Assembly: GCF_029581195.1 (NCBI RefSeq)
Contig: NZ_CP120737.1
Span: 3,511,001-3,575,000 of the forward strand
Source of the DNA: Solwaraspora sp. WMMD791
GTDB lineage: Bacteria > Actinomycetota > Actinomycetes > Mycobacteriales > Micromonosporaceae
Direction: 5' to 3'
Length of the DNA: 64,000 nucleotides
Below the pieces are notes generated by a model that saw nothing but the letters and a program-made list of their open reading frames with translations, was not told the origin of the DNA and did not search any database. Positions 1 to 7,743 of this stretch are shown piece by piece. Both the position numbers and the translations under genes were made by a program. Positions within the stretch are counted from its first letter, which is position 1; each line of letters begins with the position of its first letter.

Positions 1-259
1 GCCGGGCCAGCTGCGACAGCAGCTCCGTCGCCGCCCACGGCAGGTGGCGACCGTCGAGCCGGACGTCGATCAGGGCACGCATCAGGCGTACCAGATCGGG
101 CCGGGACAGCGGCCGCAGCAGCGCCCGGTGCTCCGCCTTGTTGACGACCTGCCAGGCGTGCCGGTAGAGATAGCTGGCCAGGCCGGGTACGTCGGCACCG
201 GCGACCAGCTCACGCAGCCGCTCGGCGCGCCACGGCTCGGTGTTGCCCGTGATCGACAT
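1..259 (-). CDS. Hypothetical protein, N-terminal part (runs off the window)
   Basis: A leftward reading frame starts at ATG 259-257 and stays open to the window edge, giving about 86 residues that begin MSITGNTEPWRAERL. The start overlaps the stop of the gene at 259-657 in an ATGA arrangement, so the two are translationally coupled. The visible part is charged and helical, with no signal peptide or membrane segment. I do not recognise the family. The coupling and the codon-position GC pattern make it a real gene; its function cannot be read from here. Confidence 0.6.
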   Translation of the reverse strand, partial: MSITGNTEPWRAERLRELVAGADVPGLASYLYRHAWQVVNKAEHRALLRPLSRPDLVRLMRALIDVRLDGRHLPWAATELLSQLAR

Positions 260-657
260 CAGCCACCGACCAGCGGTACGAGCTTGAGGAACGTGACCTC
301 GGTGTCCCGGCGCAGGTCGACCTCGTCGTCGAGGTCCTCGACCTGCCGGTCACCGACCAGCACCACGAACCCGTTGCGGCGGAACGCCGTCTCGGCGAGC
401 GCGACCTGGGTGTCCGGGTCGACCCGGGGGCGGCGGCGGGCCGCCGGGTCGCCGTTGAGTGTCTGCTCGACCGGGGTCGGCGCCACCAGCGACCGGTTCG
501 GCACGACCCCTTCGGCGGCGTGGTACTCGGCCACCTCCTGGTGGATCCGCCGACGGATCAGCTCCCGCAGCGTCAGTCGCTCCTCGAATATCCGCAGCGC
601 CCAGGCCGGGGTACGGGCCCCGGCAGTGCTCTCGTCGACAAAGGTCACCATCGCCAT
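259..657 (-). CDS. Conserved hypothetical protein, 132 aa
   Basis: The protein begins MAMVTFVDESTAG at ATG 657; a second in-frame ATG lies six bases downstream. Longer upstream extensions have atypical composition and were not used. The middle is strongly helical and charged (IFEERLTLRELIRRRIHQEV). The C-terminal half has a short beta-rich stretch (FVVLVGDRQVEDLDDEV) with the look of a small ubiquitin-like or docking fold, but I cannot name it. The stop overlaps the start of the downstream partner at 1-259, so they form an operon whose other members lie outside the window. Confidence 0.6.
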   Translation of the reverse strand: MAMVTFVDESTAGARTPAWALRIFEERLTLRELIRRRIHQEVAEYHAAEGVVPNRSLVAPTPVEQTLNGDPAARRRPRVDPDTQVALAETAFRRNGFVVLVGDRQVEDLDDEVDLRRDTEVTFLKLVPLVGG

Positions 658-718
658 GGCGCCGCAGTCTAGGTCCGCCCTGCGACAACCAGCCCCGACC
701 GACCCCGGTGATGGCACA

Positions 719-958
719 ATCTGGGCCGGGCCGCTGGTGGACACGGTCCAGGGGTCGTCGATCGCGAACCTGAAGGAGCTGCGTCCAGGAGCCGTACGGA
801 TCCTGGACGCCTTCGACCCCTGGCGTTCCAGCATCCTGCTCGTCGCTGGCGACAAGACCGGCCGGTGGAACGAGTGGTACACCGAAGCCATCCCACTGGC
901 CGAACACCGCTACGAGATCTACTTGAAGGAACGCGCCGAGCAGGAGGGGGAACCGTGA
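719..958 (+). pseudogene. N-terminally truncated HigB/Gp49-like toxin
   Basis: The frame ending at 958 encodes GPLVDTVQGSSIANLKELRPG followed by RILDAFDPWRSSILLVAGDK, which matches the central and C-terminal parts of the phage-derived Gp49-like HigB toxins (RelE/ParE superfamily, mRNA interferases). Members of the family are about 110-120 residues. Here the first 40 or so residues are absent. The only in-frame starts are ATG 656, which gives an unrelated N-terminus, and GTG 737. The stop overlaps the ATG of the antitoxin at 958. It is probably an inactive remnant kept with its antitoxin; a shortened translated product from GTG 737 cannot be excluded. Confidence 0.55.
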
Positions 959-1272
959 TGGGCTACACGCGTTGGAGCGACGTCCGGAGTGCCTATGTCG
1001 AGCGGGCCGGTGGTGAGGAGGCGGTCGAGGCGGGCAAGCGGGAGCTGCTGGCCACCGTCGTCGGGCACCGCCTCGCCGAGGTACGCAAAGCCCGAGGTCT
1101 GACTCAGCAGCAGGTCGCCGACCGGATGGGCGTCACCAAGGGCCGGGTTTCCCAGATCGAGCAGGGCAAGATCTCCGGGCAGGATGTGGTGGCCCGCTAC
1201 GCCGCCGCGCTCGGTGGCCGTCTGCACCAGGCCATCTACTTCGACGACGGCGACATCGCCGCGATCGCCTGA
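958..1272 (+). CDS. XRE-family antitoxin, HigA-like
   Basis: This 104-residue protein has a classic helix-turn-helix at about residues 38-90 (LTQQQVADRMGVTKGRVSQIEQ), the signature of the antitoxin that follows Gp49-like HigB toxins in actinobacteria. It would bind its own promoter and neutralise the toxin. The ATG at 958 overlaps the toxin stop (ATGA), so the two are coupled. The C-terminus (HQAIYFDDGDIAAIA) is the usual short acidic tail. The adjacent toxin is truncated, so this copy may survive only as a regulator or as a defence against related toxins. Confidence 0.85.
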   Translation: MGYTRWSDVRSAYVERAGGEEAVEAGKRELLATVVGHRLAEVRKARGLTQQQVADRMGVTKGRVSQIEQGKISGQDVVARYAAALGGRLHQAIYFDDGDIAAIA

Positions 1273-1323
1273 CCTGCGCTCCCCGCCCGGAAGCTTCAGG
1301 CTGCAACGGCGTTGGATCTAGTC

Positions 1324-1623
1324 ATGGGTGAGGGTGGCGGTTGGGCCGCGATGCGGGAGCGGCGGTTGGCTGAGCCGGGTGCCGCTGAGGCGTACGAGGC
1401 GGCGCGGTTGGCGTTCGAGCTCGGTCGTTCGGTGCGTGAGTTGCGTGAGCGTCGTGGTTGGAGTCAGACGCAGTTGGCTACGGCGTCGGAGATGACGCAG
1501 TCTGCGGTGGCCCGGTTCGAGGCTGGCGGGACGGTGCCGACGCTCGTGGTGCTGGAAAGACTGGCGACAGCGCTGGAGGTGAGCCTGAAGGTCGGTTTCG
1601 AGCCCCGCGACGCCGCCACCTAG
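1324..1623 (+). CDS. Orphan XRE antitoxin, duplicate of 8098-8397
   Basis: This 99-residue HTH protein contains WSQTQLATASEMTQSAVARF and is nearly identical to the antitoxin at 8098-8397. In that second copy the ATG follows a toxin stop codon by two bases. Here the same TCTAGTCATG context is kept at 1317-1326, but no toxin gene precedes it. The stop codon of the lost toxin is therefore still visible. Further upstream, 1286-1310 resembles 7680-7705, which lies before the toxin in the other copy, so the toxin was removed rather neatly. Expected role: DNA-binding antitoxin or autorepressor. Confidence 0.8.
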   Translation: MGEGGGWAAMRERRLAEPGAAEAYEAARLAFELGRSVRELRERRGWSQTQLATASEMTQSAVARFEAGGTVPTLVVLERLATALEVSLKVGFEPRDAAT

Positions 1624-1639
1624 CAAGGTAGCCGGCTGG

Positions 1640-2875
1640 TCAGGGTCGTGGGGTGAGGCCGATGGTGGTGGCGAGGCGGGTCAGGTCGGGGGTAGGACCG
1701 GTCCGTAGGAGGGTGGTGATGACGGTGTGGGTGGTGGGTCGGGTGCGGGTTTCGGCGGGGGCGGTCTGGTCGGCGGTGATGATGGCGTGGGAGGCGGCGG
1801 TGGGGTTGCCGGTGTCGAGGTAGGCGTGGGCGATGTCGATCAGGTGGGCGGCGCGGTGTTCGGCGGGTAGTTCCCGCCAGCCGTGGCTGGCGGTGGCGTG
1901 TTGGTGGTGAGTGATGGCCTGGCGTGGGTCGCCGAGGGCGGTGGCGATGTGGGCTCGGGCAAGTTCGACGGCGGTGGGCCCGAAGCCGGTGGTGGTGTCG
2001 CTGTCGTCGGGTCGCCGCTGGCGGTGGCTCATGGTGGCGGCGAGTTCGTCGGCCCGGTCGGTGAGTTGGTGGGCGGTGGTGGGGTCGTTGCCGGTGGCGG
2101 CGGCGAGGGCGGCTTCGATGAGCAGGGTGCCGGTGAGGGCGTGGTCGTCGGGTGCCGGGTGGTCGGTCGCGGCCGGGTCGATCAGCGGTACGGCGGTGAG
2201 CGCGGCTTGGATCGCGAGGGTGGGTCGGTGCAGGGCGCGTAACGCTTGGGTGAGTGGGATGGCGGCTGCGGCGGTGTGCCAGGGGTGGCCTGCGGCGGTG
2301 GTGATGGCGCGGTCGGCGGCGAGCCAGGCGAGGTGGGCTTCGTCGAGTTTGGTGAGTAGGTGTGCGGTGAGCCGGTAGACCCGGGTTTGCAGGTGGGCGG
2401 CGTCGGCTCGTGCCGTGGTGGTGTGGCGGGTGTGGGTGAGTAGGTCGGGCAGCATCCGGAGGAGTTGCGGGTAGTGGGCGTGCTGGTAGGCGGTCCAGGC
2501 GTACTGGATGCGGTGGTGCAGGTCGGCGGCGGACGGTGTGGGTTGGTCGGGGGTGGGGGTGTCGTAGCGGGCGAGGGCGGCGCGCAGGTGTTCGACGGCG
2601 GCGGCCGTGGTGTCGGTGGCGGGTTCGGGTCGGCTGCTGGTGGTGGGGGCGAGGATGGTTTCGGGGGTGACGCCGAGGACGGCGGCGACGGTGTGGATGA
2701 CGGAGATGCGGTCGAGGGAGCGGATGCCGCGTTCGACCTTGTCGACCCAGGAGTGGGATTTGCCGATGCGGTCGGCGAAGACCTGCTGGGTGAGGCCGCG
2801 TCGGGCGCGCAGTTGGGCGATCCGCCGGCCGATGGGTAGTTCGGTGATGCGGTGGCGGCCGGGCGCGGTGGTCAT
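1640..2875 (-). CDS. XRE-family regulator with TPR-like C-terminal region (copy 1)
   Basis: This 411-residue protein has an XRE helix-turn-helix at about residues 12-70 (LTQQVFADRIGKSHSWVDKV). A long alanine-rich helical region of TPR-like repeats follows to the C-terminus. The architecture is common in actinobacterial regulators that sense a peptide or protein partner through the TPR part. The start chosen is ATG 2875, whose ATGA overlaps the stop of the small membrane protein at 2872-3015. The same two-gene unit is duplicated at 8409-9787 with roughly 90 percent protein identity judged by eye. Downstream, its stop faces the orphan antitoxin. Confidence 0.85.
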   Translation of the reverse strand: MTTAPGRHRITELPIGRRIAQLRARRGLTQQVFADRIGKSHSWVDKVERGIRSLDRISVIHTVAAVLGVTPETILAPTTSSRPEPATDTTAAAVEHLRAALARYDTPTPDQPTPSAADLHHRIQYAWTAYQHAHYPQLLRMLPDLLTHTRHTTTARADAAHLQTRVYRLTAHLLTKLDEAHLAWLAADRAITTAAGHPWHTAAAAIPLTQALRALHRPTLAIQAALTAVPLIDPAATDHPAPDDHALTGTLLIEAALAAATGNDPTTAHQLTDRADELAATMSHRQRRPDDSDTTTGFGPTAVELARAHIATALGDPRQAITHHQHATASHGWRELPAEHRAAHLIDIAHAYLDTGNPTAASHAIITADQTAPAETRTRPTTHTVITTLLRTGPTPDLTRLATTIGLTPRP

Positions 2876-3015
2876 TGGTGCAGGCTGCGGTGGATGGCTT
2901 CGGTGGTCTCGCCGCAGCGCGGGCACCACCGGGACTTGACCCGGAATGTGAACAGGCCGAGCAGGAAGCCGGGCATCAGGCCGGCGAAGACGATCGGTAG
3001 CAGTCTGGCGATCAC
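2872..3015 (-). CDS. Small membrane protein with CxxC zinc-ribbon tail (47 aa)
   Basis: A 47-residue protein starts at GTG 3015 behind the ribosome binding site AAGGTGAG (seven bases spacing) and ends inside the ATG of the XRE-TPR regulator. One hydrophobic segment (about residues 2-24) is followed by SRWCPRCGETTEAIHRS, a rubredoxin-like CPxCG motif that could bind zinc on the cytoplasmic side. The duplicate at 9644-9787 differs by one residue (Val to Ile), so the sequence is under constraint. Function is unknown. Coupling to the regulator suggests a membrane sensor or anchor for it. Confidence 0.65.
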   Translation of the reverse strand: MIARLLPIVFAGLMPGFLLGLFTFRVKSRWCPRCGETTEAIHRSLHQ

Positions 3016-3264
3016 GAGCACTCTCACCTTCTGGCGAGGCCGGCGGGTCGGAGCGTTGCCGCGCCCCGACCCGCCGACCCGTTTCACCGGTTTCGGATTC
3101 GGGTCACCGCCGGAATCCGATGTACTCAGTTGACCTCAGCCGGGTGGTGGCGGGAGGGGGTGCGCGTGGTGCGTATCGGTGCGGATCAGTGTCGGGGCAG
3201 CCTGCCGGATACCAGGTTCGCTACTGTGCGTGGGAGCGACCACTACGGGTGAAGGGTCGATGCG
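3016..3264. promoter_or_regulatory. Divergent intergenic region between two regulator genes
   Basis: This 249-bp interval separates the leftward small-protein/XRE-TPR pair from the rightward TPR regulator and must hold both promoters. A short inverted motif, TCGGATTCGGG at about 3091 and CCGGAATCCGA at about 3110, flanks the sequence GTCACCG and could be an operator. I could not assign convincing -35/-10 pairs. Confidence 0.35.
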
Positions 3265-4632
3265 GTGGCGGTCAGCGGGAACGGGATCACGCGCTTATTG
3301 GCCGAGGCGGGCTGGCAGCCTGAGCAGCTTGCCCGGCGGCTGAACGAGTGCGCCGAGCGGCACGGTCGTGCGGAGCGGCTGCACCTCAAGACGCCGTACA
3401 AGTGGAAGAAGGGCGAGGTGCCGCGTAGCCCGTGGCCGTCGCTGACCGTCGCATTGCTGTCAGAGCAGGTGCAGCGGACGGTCACCCTCGATGAGCTGGG
3501 CTGGCCCGATGACGGCTTCGACGCCGCACCTGCGTCGGCTGGTCTGGAACTGTCGTGGACACCTGCCGGGGCCTTGCAGGCAGCCATGGTCGTGAACGAA
3601 CCTGAGACAATGACGCACCGACGGATGTTCCTCGCTCTGCTCGGTTCCGCGCTGACGTCGCCGGCACACGAGTGGATCATCGCCCAGCAGCCGGCCGACG
3701 TCGCCTCGGCGACCGGCCGGCCGCTGTCCGGTGAGGTCGTCGACCACTTGGACACCGTCACGTCGAGCCTGCGGCGGATGGACGACCACCTCGGCAGCGG
3801 CCAGACGCTCGGCCTGGTCCGTCAGCACCTGGCGACCGTGGTCGCGGTGCTACGCGAGCGCCGCTACACCGACTCGGTGGGGCGGCGACTGCACGGCACC
3901 GCCGGTGAGCTGATGCGCCTCGCCGGCTGGCTGTCGTTCGACGCCGGCAACCACAGCCAGGCGCAACGGTTCTGGATCGCAGGCCTCTACCAGGCCCACG
4001 CCGCCGGTGACCGTGGCCTCGGCGCGAACATCCTCGGCTTCATGTCCTGCCAGGCGAAGGACCTCGGCCAGCTCCGGCAGTCGATCACCCTCGCCGAGAC
4101 CGCACGGGCCAGCTACCCCGCCACCAGCCCGAAAGTCGGAACGATTCTGGACCTGCGTGCCGCTGAGGCGTACGCCAACAACCACGCCGTCACCGACACC
4201 CGCCGTGCACTGGACAGCGCGTTCGACCGGCTCACCGACGAACGCCCGGAACACGGCGACCCCGACTGGGCGTACTGGATCAACGAAGCCCAGGCTCACG
4301 CCCAGGCCGGCTACTGCTACGTCAAACTCGAAGACTGGACCCGCGCCCGCGAACACCTCCGGGCAGCGCTGCGGCTGCAGGACAACGAGTACAGCCGCGA
4401 AGGCGCGCTGCGCAACGCCCTGCTCGCCACCACCTACGTCCGACAGGACCAACCCGAACTGGACAAGGCACTCGCCCTCGGCGACCAGGCCGTCCAGACC
4501 CTCACCGGGCAGGTCACCTCCGCCAGATGCATCAAGCACGTACGCAACCTGGTCGGCGCACTCAGCCCCTACCGACGCACCCCCGCCGTCCGCCGCTTCT
4601 GCACCGACACCAAAGACCTCATCGCCACCTGA
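3265..4632 (+). CDS. XRE-like regulator with TPR repeats, 455 aa
   Basis: The N-terminus (ITRLLAEAGWQPEQLARRLNE) resembles the HTH of actinobacterial TPR-containing regulators. A linker and then a large TPR-type helical domain from about residue 170 to the end follow (ERRYTDSVGRRLHGTAGELM and later repeats). The GTG start at 3265 is preceded by GAAGGG at 3251. The gene diverges from the regulator/small-protein pair at 1640-3015, leaving a 249-bp shared promoter region. A broken copy of an internal segment lies just downstream at 4759-4850. The likely role is transcriptional control of a neighbouring locus; the ligand is unknown. Confidence 0.8.
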   Translation: MAVSGNGITRLLAEAGWQPEQLARRLNECAERHGRAERLHLKTPYKWKKGEVPRSPWPSLTVALLSEQVQRTVTLDELGWPDDGFDAAPASAGLELSWTPAGALQAAMVVNEPETMTHRRMFLALLGSALTSPAHEWIIAQQPADVASATGRPLSGEVVDHLDTVTSSLRRMDDHLGSGQTLGLVRQHLATVVAVLRERRYTDSVGRRLHGTAGELMRLAGWLSFDAGNHSQAQRFWIAGLYQAHAAGDRGLGANILGFMSCQAKDLGQLRQSITLAETARASYPATSPKVGTILDLRAAEAYANNHAVTDTRRALDSAFDRLTDERPEHGDPDWAYWINEAQAHAQAGYCYVKLEDWTRAREHLRAALRLQDNEYSREGALRNALLATTYVRQDQPELDKALALGDQAVQTLTGQVTSARCIKHVRNLVGALSPYRRTPAVRRFCTDTKDLIAT

Positions 4633-4758
4633 GAACGCTGCGCGACTCCAAGGCCCCCGCCGCCAGAATGCTGACCTTCGCCCCCCGCCGCTTGGACCAC
4701 CTTCACCACCACCCTCAAATCCGACGGCATGCGCCGACGCATCAACCTCAATCTCTCA

Positions 4759-4850
4759 GTTCCGCGCTGACGTCGCCGGCACACGAGTGGATCACCGCCC
4801 AGCAGCCCCCAGCTCAGACATCGCGCCGGCGACCGGCAGACAAGTCGTTC
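4759..4850 (+). pseudogene. Relic of a TPR regulator internal segment
   Basis: The run encoding SALTSPAHEWITAQQP repeats residues 128-143 of the regulator at 3265-4632 (SALTSPAHEWIIAQQP) almost base for base, then decays. It has neither an HTH nor TPRs. It is a fragment left by a second copy of that gene or by local duplication. Confidence 0.6.
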
Positions 4851-4965
4851 ATCCCAGCCTTGCTTAACGCACCCGCAACCATGATCAACCAACTCCGATT
4901 CACCCCTGCCGACCGAGCCATGACTCACGACGCTTGGTGCAGCATCGAATACCCCAGGAATCTGT

Positions 4966-5082
4966 GGGCTCCAGGTCCGCACCGTCGACCTGCCGCATCT
5001 GCACGCCTTCACCCGGGGCATGGACCGCGACCGCGACGCCGTGAACGCCGCGCTCACCCTTCCGTACAGCAACGGCCTCTAG
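4966..5082 (+). pseudogene. ISL3-type transposase C-terminal relic
   Basis: One frame reads LPHLHAFTRGMDRDRDAVN and continues ALTLPYSNGL before a TAG at 5080. This is recognisable as the C-terminal segment of IS204/IS1001/IS1096/IS1165-type (ISL3 family) transposases, which normally continue with a further conserved stretch that is missing here. No catalytic region or terminal repeats remain. It marks an earlier insertion next to the toxin island. Confidence 0.55.
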
Positions 5083-5094
5083 ATCAGAACTGGT

Positions 5095-5493
5095 CTACGT
5101 TTCTCGCAGATCCTGGTCATGTGCAGCAGAGCCATCTCCCCTTGGCCGAGAGAGAACGACTCCATCCGCCACCTGAATGACTTCACTATTCTCCCCCTCC
5201 TCGCCATCCACGAAGAAGATACCTGTGACATCAGGAAATCGGACAGCAATCTGCCGAAGGCACCCCTTCAGGAGATCAATCCCATCTCTTTGCACGCTGG
5301 CCCCATAGAAGACATGACCAATCCAATTTATTCGCACCGACTGATACAGCCAACCAGATAGGTAAAGATCACGCCGACTCGCCTCTCGACGCCAATTTTC
5401 CATATCTCCGCAGGATTGGATTATTTGTCTAATCTCTTCAATTTGTTCGAATTCGCAACTAATGTGGCCGCGAGCATCATAGTATCTAGCCAT
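5095..5493 (-). CDS. Putative immunity protein for the orphan RHS toxin tip
   Basis: This 132-residue cytoplasmic protein starts at ATG 5493, eight bases inside the end of the RHS tip gene, the usual toxin-immunity arrangement. Base composition is much poorer in GC than in neighbouring genes, as is typical of exchanged toxin/immunity modules. The sequence alternates helices and strands (LYLSGWLYQSVRINWIGHVF, VTGIFFVDGEEGENSE) and has no signal peptide. I do not recognise the family. Function as the antidote to the nuclease-like C-terminus at 5486-5870 is inferred from position and coupling. Confidence 0.7.
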   Translation of the reverse strand: MARYYDARGHISCEFEQIEEIRQIIQSCGDMENWRREASRRDLYLSGWLYQSVRINWIGHVFYGASVQRDGIDLLKGCLRQIAVRFPDVTGIFFVDGEEGENSEVIQVADGVVLSRPRGDGSAAHDQDLRET

Positions 5494-7642
5494 TCCTACC
5501 TAATCCGGGAACTACGCGAGCCCCCTTTTCTTCGATATACTTTACAACCGACGGATGGGCACCGTACTTGAACCAGTATTCAGCGCTCACGCCTCGCGAT
5601 TCAGCCAGAGCAACGGTTCTTCTGATCTGCGCACGGGTGCTCTTACTCAGAAAATTTCGAGGCTTCAGTACTGCGGACATGCTGCGCTTAACCTGAATTA
5701 TCGCGTCACTCGTCACAGCGTCGTACTCGTATCCGTCGATTAGTTCGGAAACGCCGCCGGTCTGTTTCCGTACCTGATCCTCATAATGCACATCCATAGC
5801 TTCGCCATGCTTGCCATCACGATACAGCCCCCGAGCATGGTCAGATAGTTCGGTTACGTCATCGCCGCAGTTGTGGACCAGCACCGGTTGGTTGCCGGCT
5901 ACTACATGGTACGTGTGGACGTGGCTGATGGTGAGGTTGTGGACGACGGCTCGCGGGACGGTCCTGCGTTGGATGGCGGTGATCTGTACCCAGGTGCCGG
6001 AGCTGGTCTGGAGCCATTGGCCGGGTTGCAGGTCGGTGGCGTCGATCCACTCGCCCAGCTCGGGGACCCAAAAGGGGTGACCGTCGGTGGCGGTGATCTC
6101 GGCCGTCTCGCCGCCGTGGTGGCCGTCGGTGTCGATGGTGATCTTCACCAGGTGTTTGACGCCGTCGCCGGTGATGGTGGCGGCGACGGTCTCCACCTCG
6201 GTTTCGCCGGTTTCGGGGTCGGTGGCGATGACCTCGTCACCGGGCTTGACCTGTTCGATGGGTGTGGTGGTGCCGTCGGCCATCAGGACCTTGGTGCCGG
6301 GGGTGAAGCTGTTGCCGGGGTCCTCGCAGGAGTTGCCGCCGCTGGATCCGCCGTTGGAGCGGGATGAGGCGCCGGTGGTGCCGCCGGGTTTGGAGGTGTT
6401 CTTACCGCCGCCGCCGCTGGCTCGGCCGCCACCGCCGCTGGAGGCTTTGGGGTTGGTTTTGGCTTGGGCTTGTTTCTGGACGGGGTTGCCGGTTTTCTTG
6501 GATGCGTTGACGGCTTTGTTGCTGGTGGTGTTGGCCTTGTCGGCAGCCTTCTTCGCGAGGGCTTGGGCGGCGCGTTTGGCGCGTTCGGCGGCGGCTTTCT
6601 TCGCGTTCAGCGCGGCGGTTTCGGCGGCTCGGGCCGCGCGGAGGACGGACTGGGCGGCGGCTTTGGCTTTCTGCCAGGCTTTGATCGCGGAGAAGGTGCG
6701 TTCGACGGCTTTGACGATCCGGCTGAACGCTTTGAACATCTTGACGGCGGGGATGAACTCGGTGACCAGGTCGACGCAGGACCAGACGCTGCCGCCGAAG
6801 CAGCCCAGCGCGGCGTTAAGGCCGATGAACTCCTTCAACACGTCCCAGGCGACGGACAGGATGACCGAGGTCATGGTCCGGCCTGCGGCTGATCTGGCCT
6901 GGGCGACCTGCGCGGCGGACAGACCCGCCCCTGCCAGCGCAGCCGCCCGCTCCGACGAGGTGAGGCTGATCGACAGGCCGGTCGGGTCGGAGTGGGTGAC
7001 GGGGTTGTTGTGGGCGTAGGTGTAGCCGTTGGCCTGGGCCGGGTCAGCCAGATCCAGCACCGGGTCAGCGGACAGGAACCGACCCACCGCCGGGTCGTAC
7101 AGCCGCGCCCCGAGCGGCGTGTAGCCGGAGGAGTCGTCGCGGGTCGCACCGAGGAACCCGGTATGGGTCTGCAGATTCACCGCGAGGGGTGTGGTGGCGC
7201 GTTCGTTGCCGTACGGGTCGCGTTTGACGATCCGCACCGGCATGCCGGCCGAGGAGTTGACCTCCGCGTACGGGCTGCCCTGATGATCCGAGGCGAGCGC
7301 GGCGAGCGCGGCCGGGCTGGTGCCGTAGGCGTAACGCATCACCGCCCCACCCGGAACGGGATACGTGCGCTGGCTGACCACGTTCACCCCGCCAGCGGCG
7401 ACCGTCAGCAGAGCGTCACCCAGGTGCAGGGTCGCCTGAGCGTCCTGCACCGTCAGCAGCCGGGCCCCGTCCGGGCCGTAGACATGCCGGGTCTCGTCCT
7501 GCGCCGACCACAACTGCGCCGTAGCGCCAGCGTCACAGGTGGCGAGGACGATCGGGGTCGCATTCGCCGTCGCCCCACCCAGGGTCGCCAGACACAACCC
7601 CGACACCACATGTTGCAGCTGACCGACCGCCGTACGGGTCAA
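5486..7642 (-). CDS. Orphan RHS C-terminal module with HINT domain and nuclease-like toxin
   Basis: This reading frame (718 residues from a TTG) starts in the middle of the ricin-type lectin region and has no signal peptide or SpvB/RHS N-terminus, so it is an orphan tip. Regions in order: lectin end (1-60), RHS core ending NNPVTHSDPTGL (about 150-225), an Ala/Lys-rich helical linker with Gly/Ser runs (255-435), a polymorphic-toxin HINT domain (about 438-592, with CEDPGNSFTPGTKVLMADGT, TDGHPFWV and the terminal VLVHNC), and a toxin of about 125 residues. The toxin carries GYEYDAVTSDAIIQVKRS, a D-(x)n-QVK pattern of the PD-(D/E)xK restriction-endonuclease fold. Residues encoded by 6336-7662 appear identical to the full RHS gene at 13624-14950. 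It probably serves as a silent cassette. Confidence 0.8.
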   Translation of the reverse strand: MTRTAVGQLQHVVSGLCLATLGGATANATPIVLATCDAGATAQLWSAQDETRHVYGPDGARLLTVQDAQATLHLGDALLTVAAGGVNVVSQRTYPVPGGAVMRYAYGTSPAALAALASDHQGSPYAEVNSSAGMPVRIVKRDPYGNERATTPLAVNLQTHTGFLGATRDDSSGYTPLGARLYDPAVGRFLSADPVLDLADPAQANGYTYAHNNPVTHSDPTGLSISLTSSERAAALAGAGLSAAQVAQARSAAGRTMTSVILSVAWDVLKEFIGLNAALGCFGGSVWSCVDLVTEFIPAVKMFKAFSRIVKAVERTFSAIKAWQKAKAAAQSVLRAARAAETAALNAKKAAAERAKRAAQALAKKAADKANTTSNKAVNASKKTGNPVQKQAQAKTNPKASSGGGGRASGGGGKNTSKPGGTTGASSRSNGGSSGGNSCEDPGNSFTPGTKVLMADGTTTPIEQVKPGDEVIATDPETGETEVETVAATITGDGVKHLVKITIDTDGHHGGETAEITATDGHPFWVPELGEWIDATDLQPGQWLQTSSGTWVQITAIQRRTVPRAVVHNLTISHVHTYHVVAGNQPVLVHNCGDDVTELSDHARGLYRDGKHGEAMDVHYEDQVRKQTGGVSELIDGYEYDAVTSDAIIQVKRSMSAVLKPRNFLSKSTRAQIRRTVALAESRGVSAEYWFKYGAHPSVVKYIEEKGARVVPGLGRNG

Positions 7643-7662
7643 CCGCTGCCCGGCACCATCGT
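6336..7662. repeat. 1327-bp direct repeat, copy A (RHS lectin/core/linker)
   Basis: This segment matches 13624-14950 with a constant offset of 7288. It looks identical at every line I compared, and the encoded residues are the same. The matches break at 6335/13623 and 7663/14951. It covers the end of the lectin domain, the RHS core and the Ala/Lys-rich linker, and stops exactly where the two toxin tips diverge. Both copies have the same orientation, so homologous recombination could swap the tips or delete the DNA between them. Confidence 0.85.
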
Positions 7663-7727
7663 GACGACAGGTCGTCCCCGTCCGGCAGTTTCAGGCTGAC
7701 ACGGCCCGCGACGGCCGGACACTTGCT

Positions 7728-7743
7728 ATAGCATCTATGCTAT
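7728..7743. promoter_or_regulatory. Palindromic operator at the toxin-antitoxin start
   Basis: ATAGCAT-CT-ATGCTAT is a perfect 7-bp inverted repeat whose right arm overlaps the toxin ATG at 7742. Its position fits an autoregulatory site for the HTH antitoxin at 8098. The TTGCTATAGCAT stretch may also hold the -10 element, making the message nearly leaderless. Confidence 0.5.

Noticed and set aside
44-958. Rightward 304-codon frame ending in the toxin fragment
   Set aside because: Only the last 80 residues match a family; the rest is antisense to the gene at 259-657 and has Arg/Ser noise composition.
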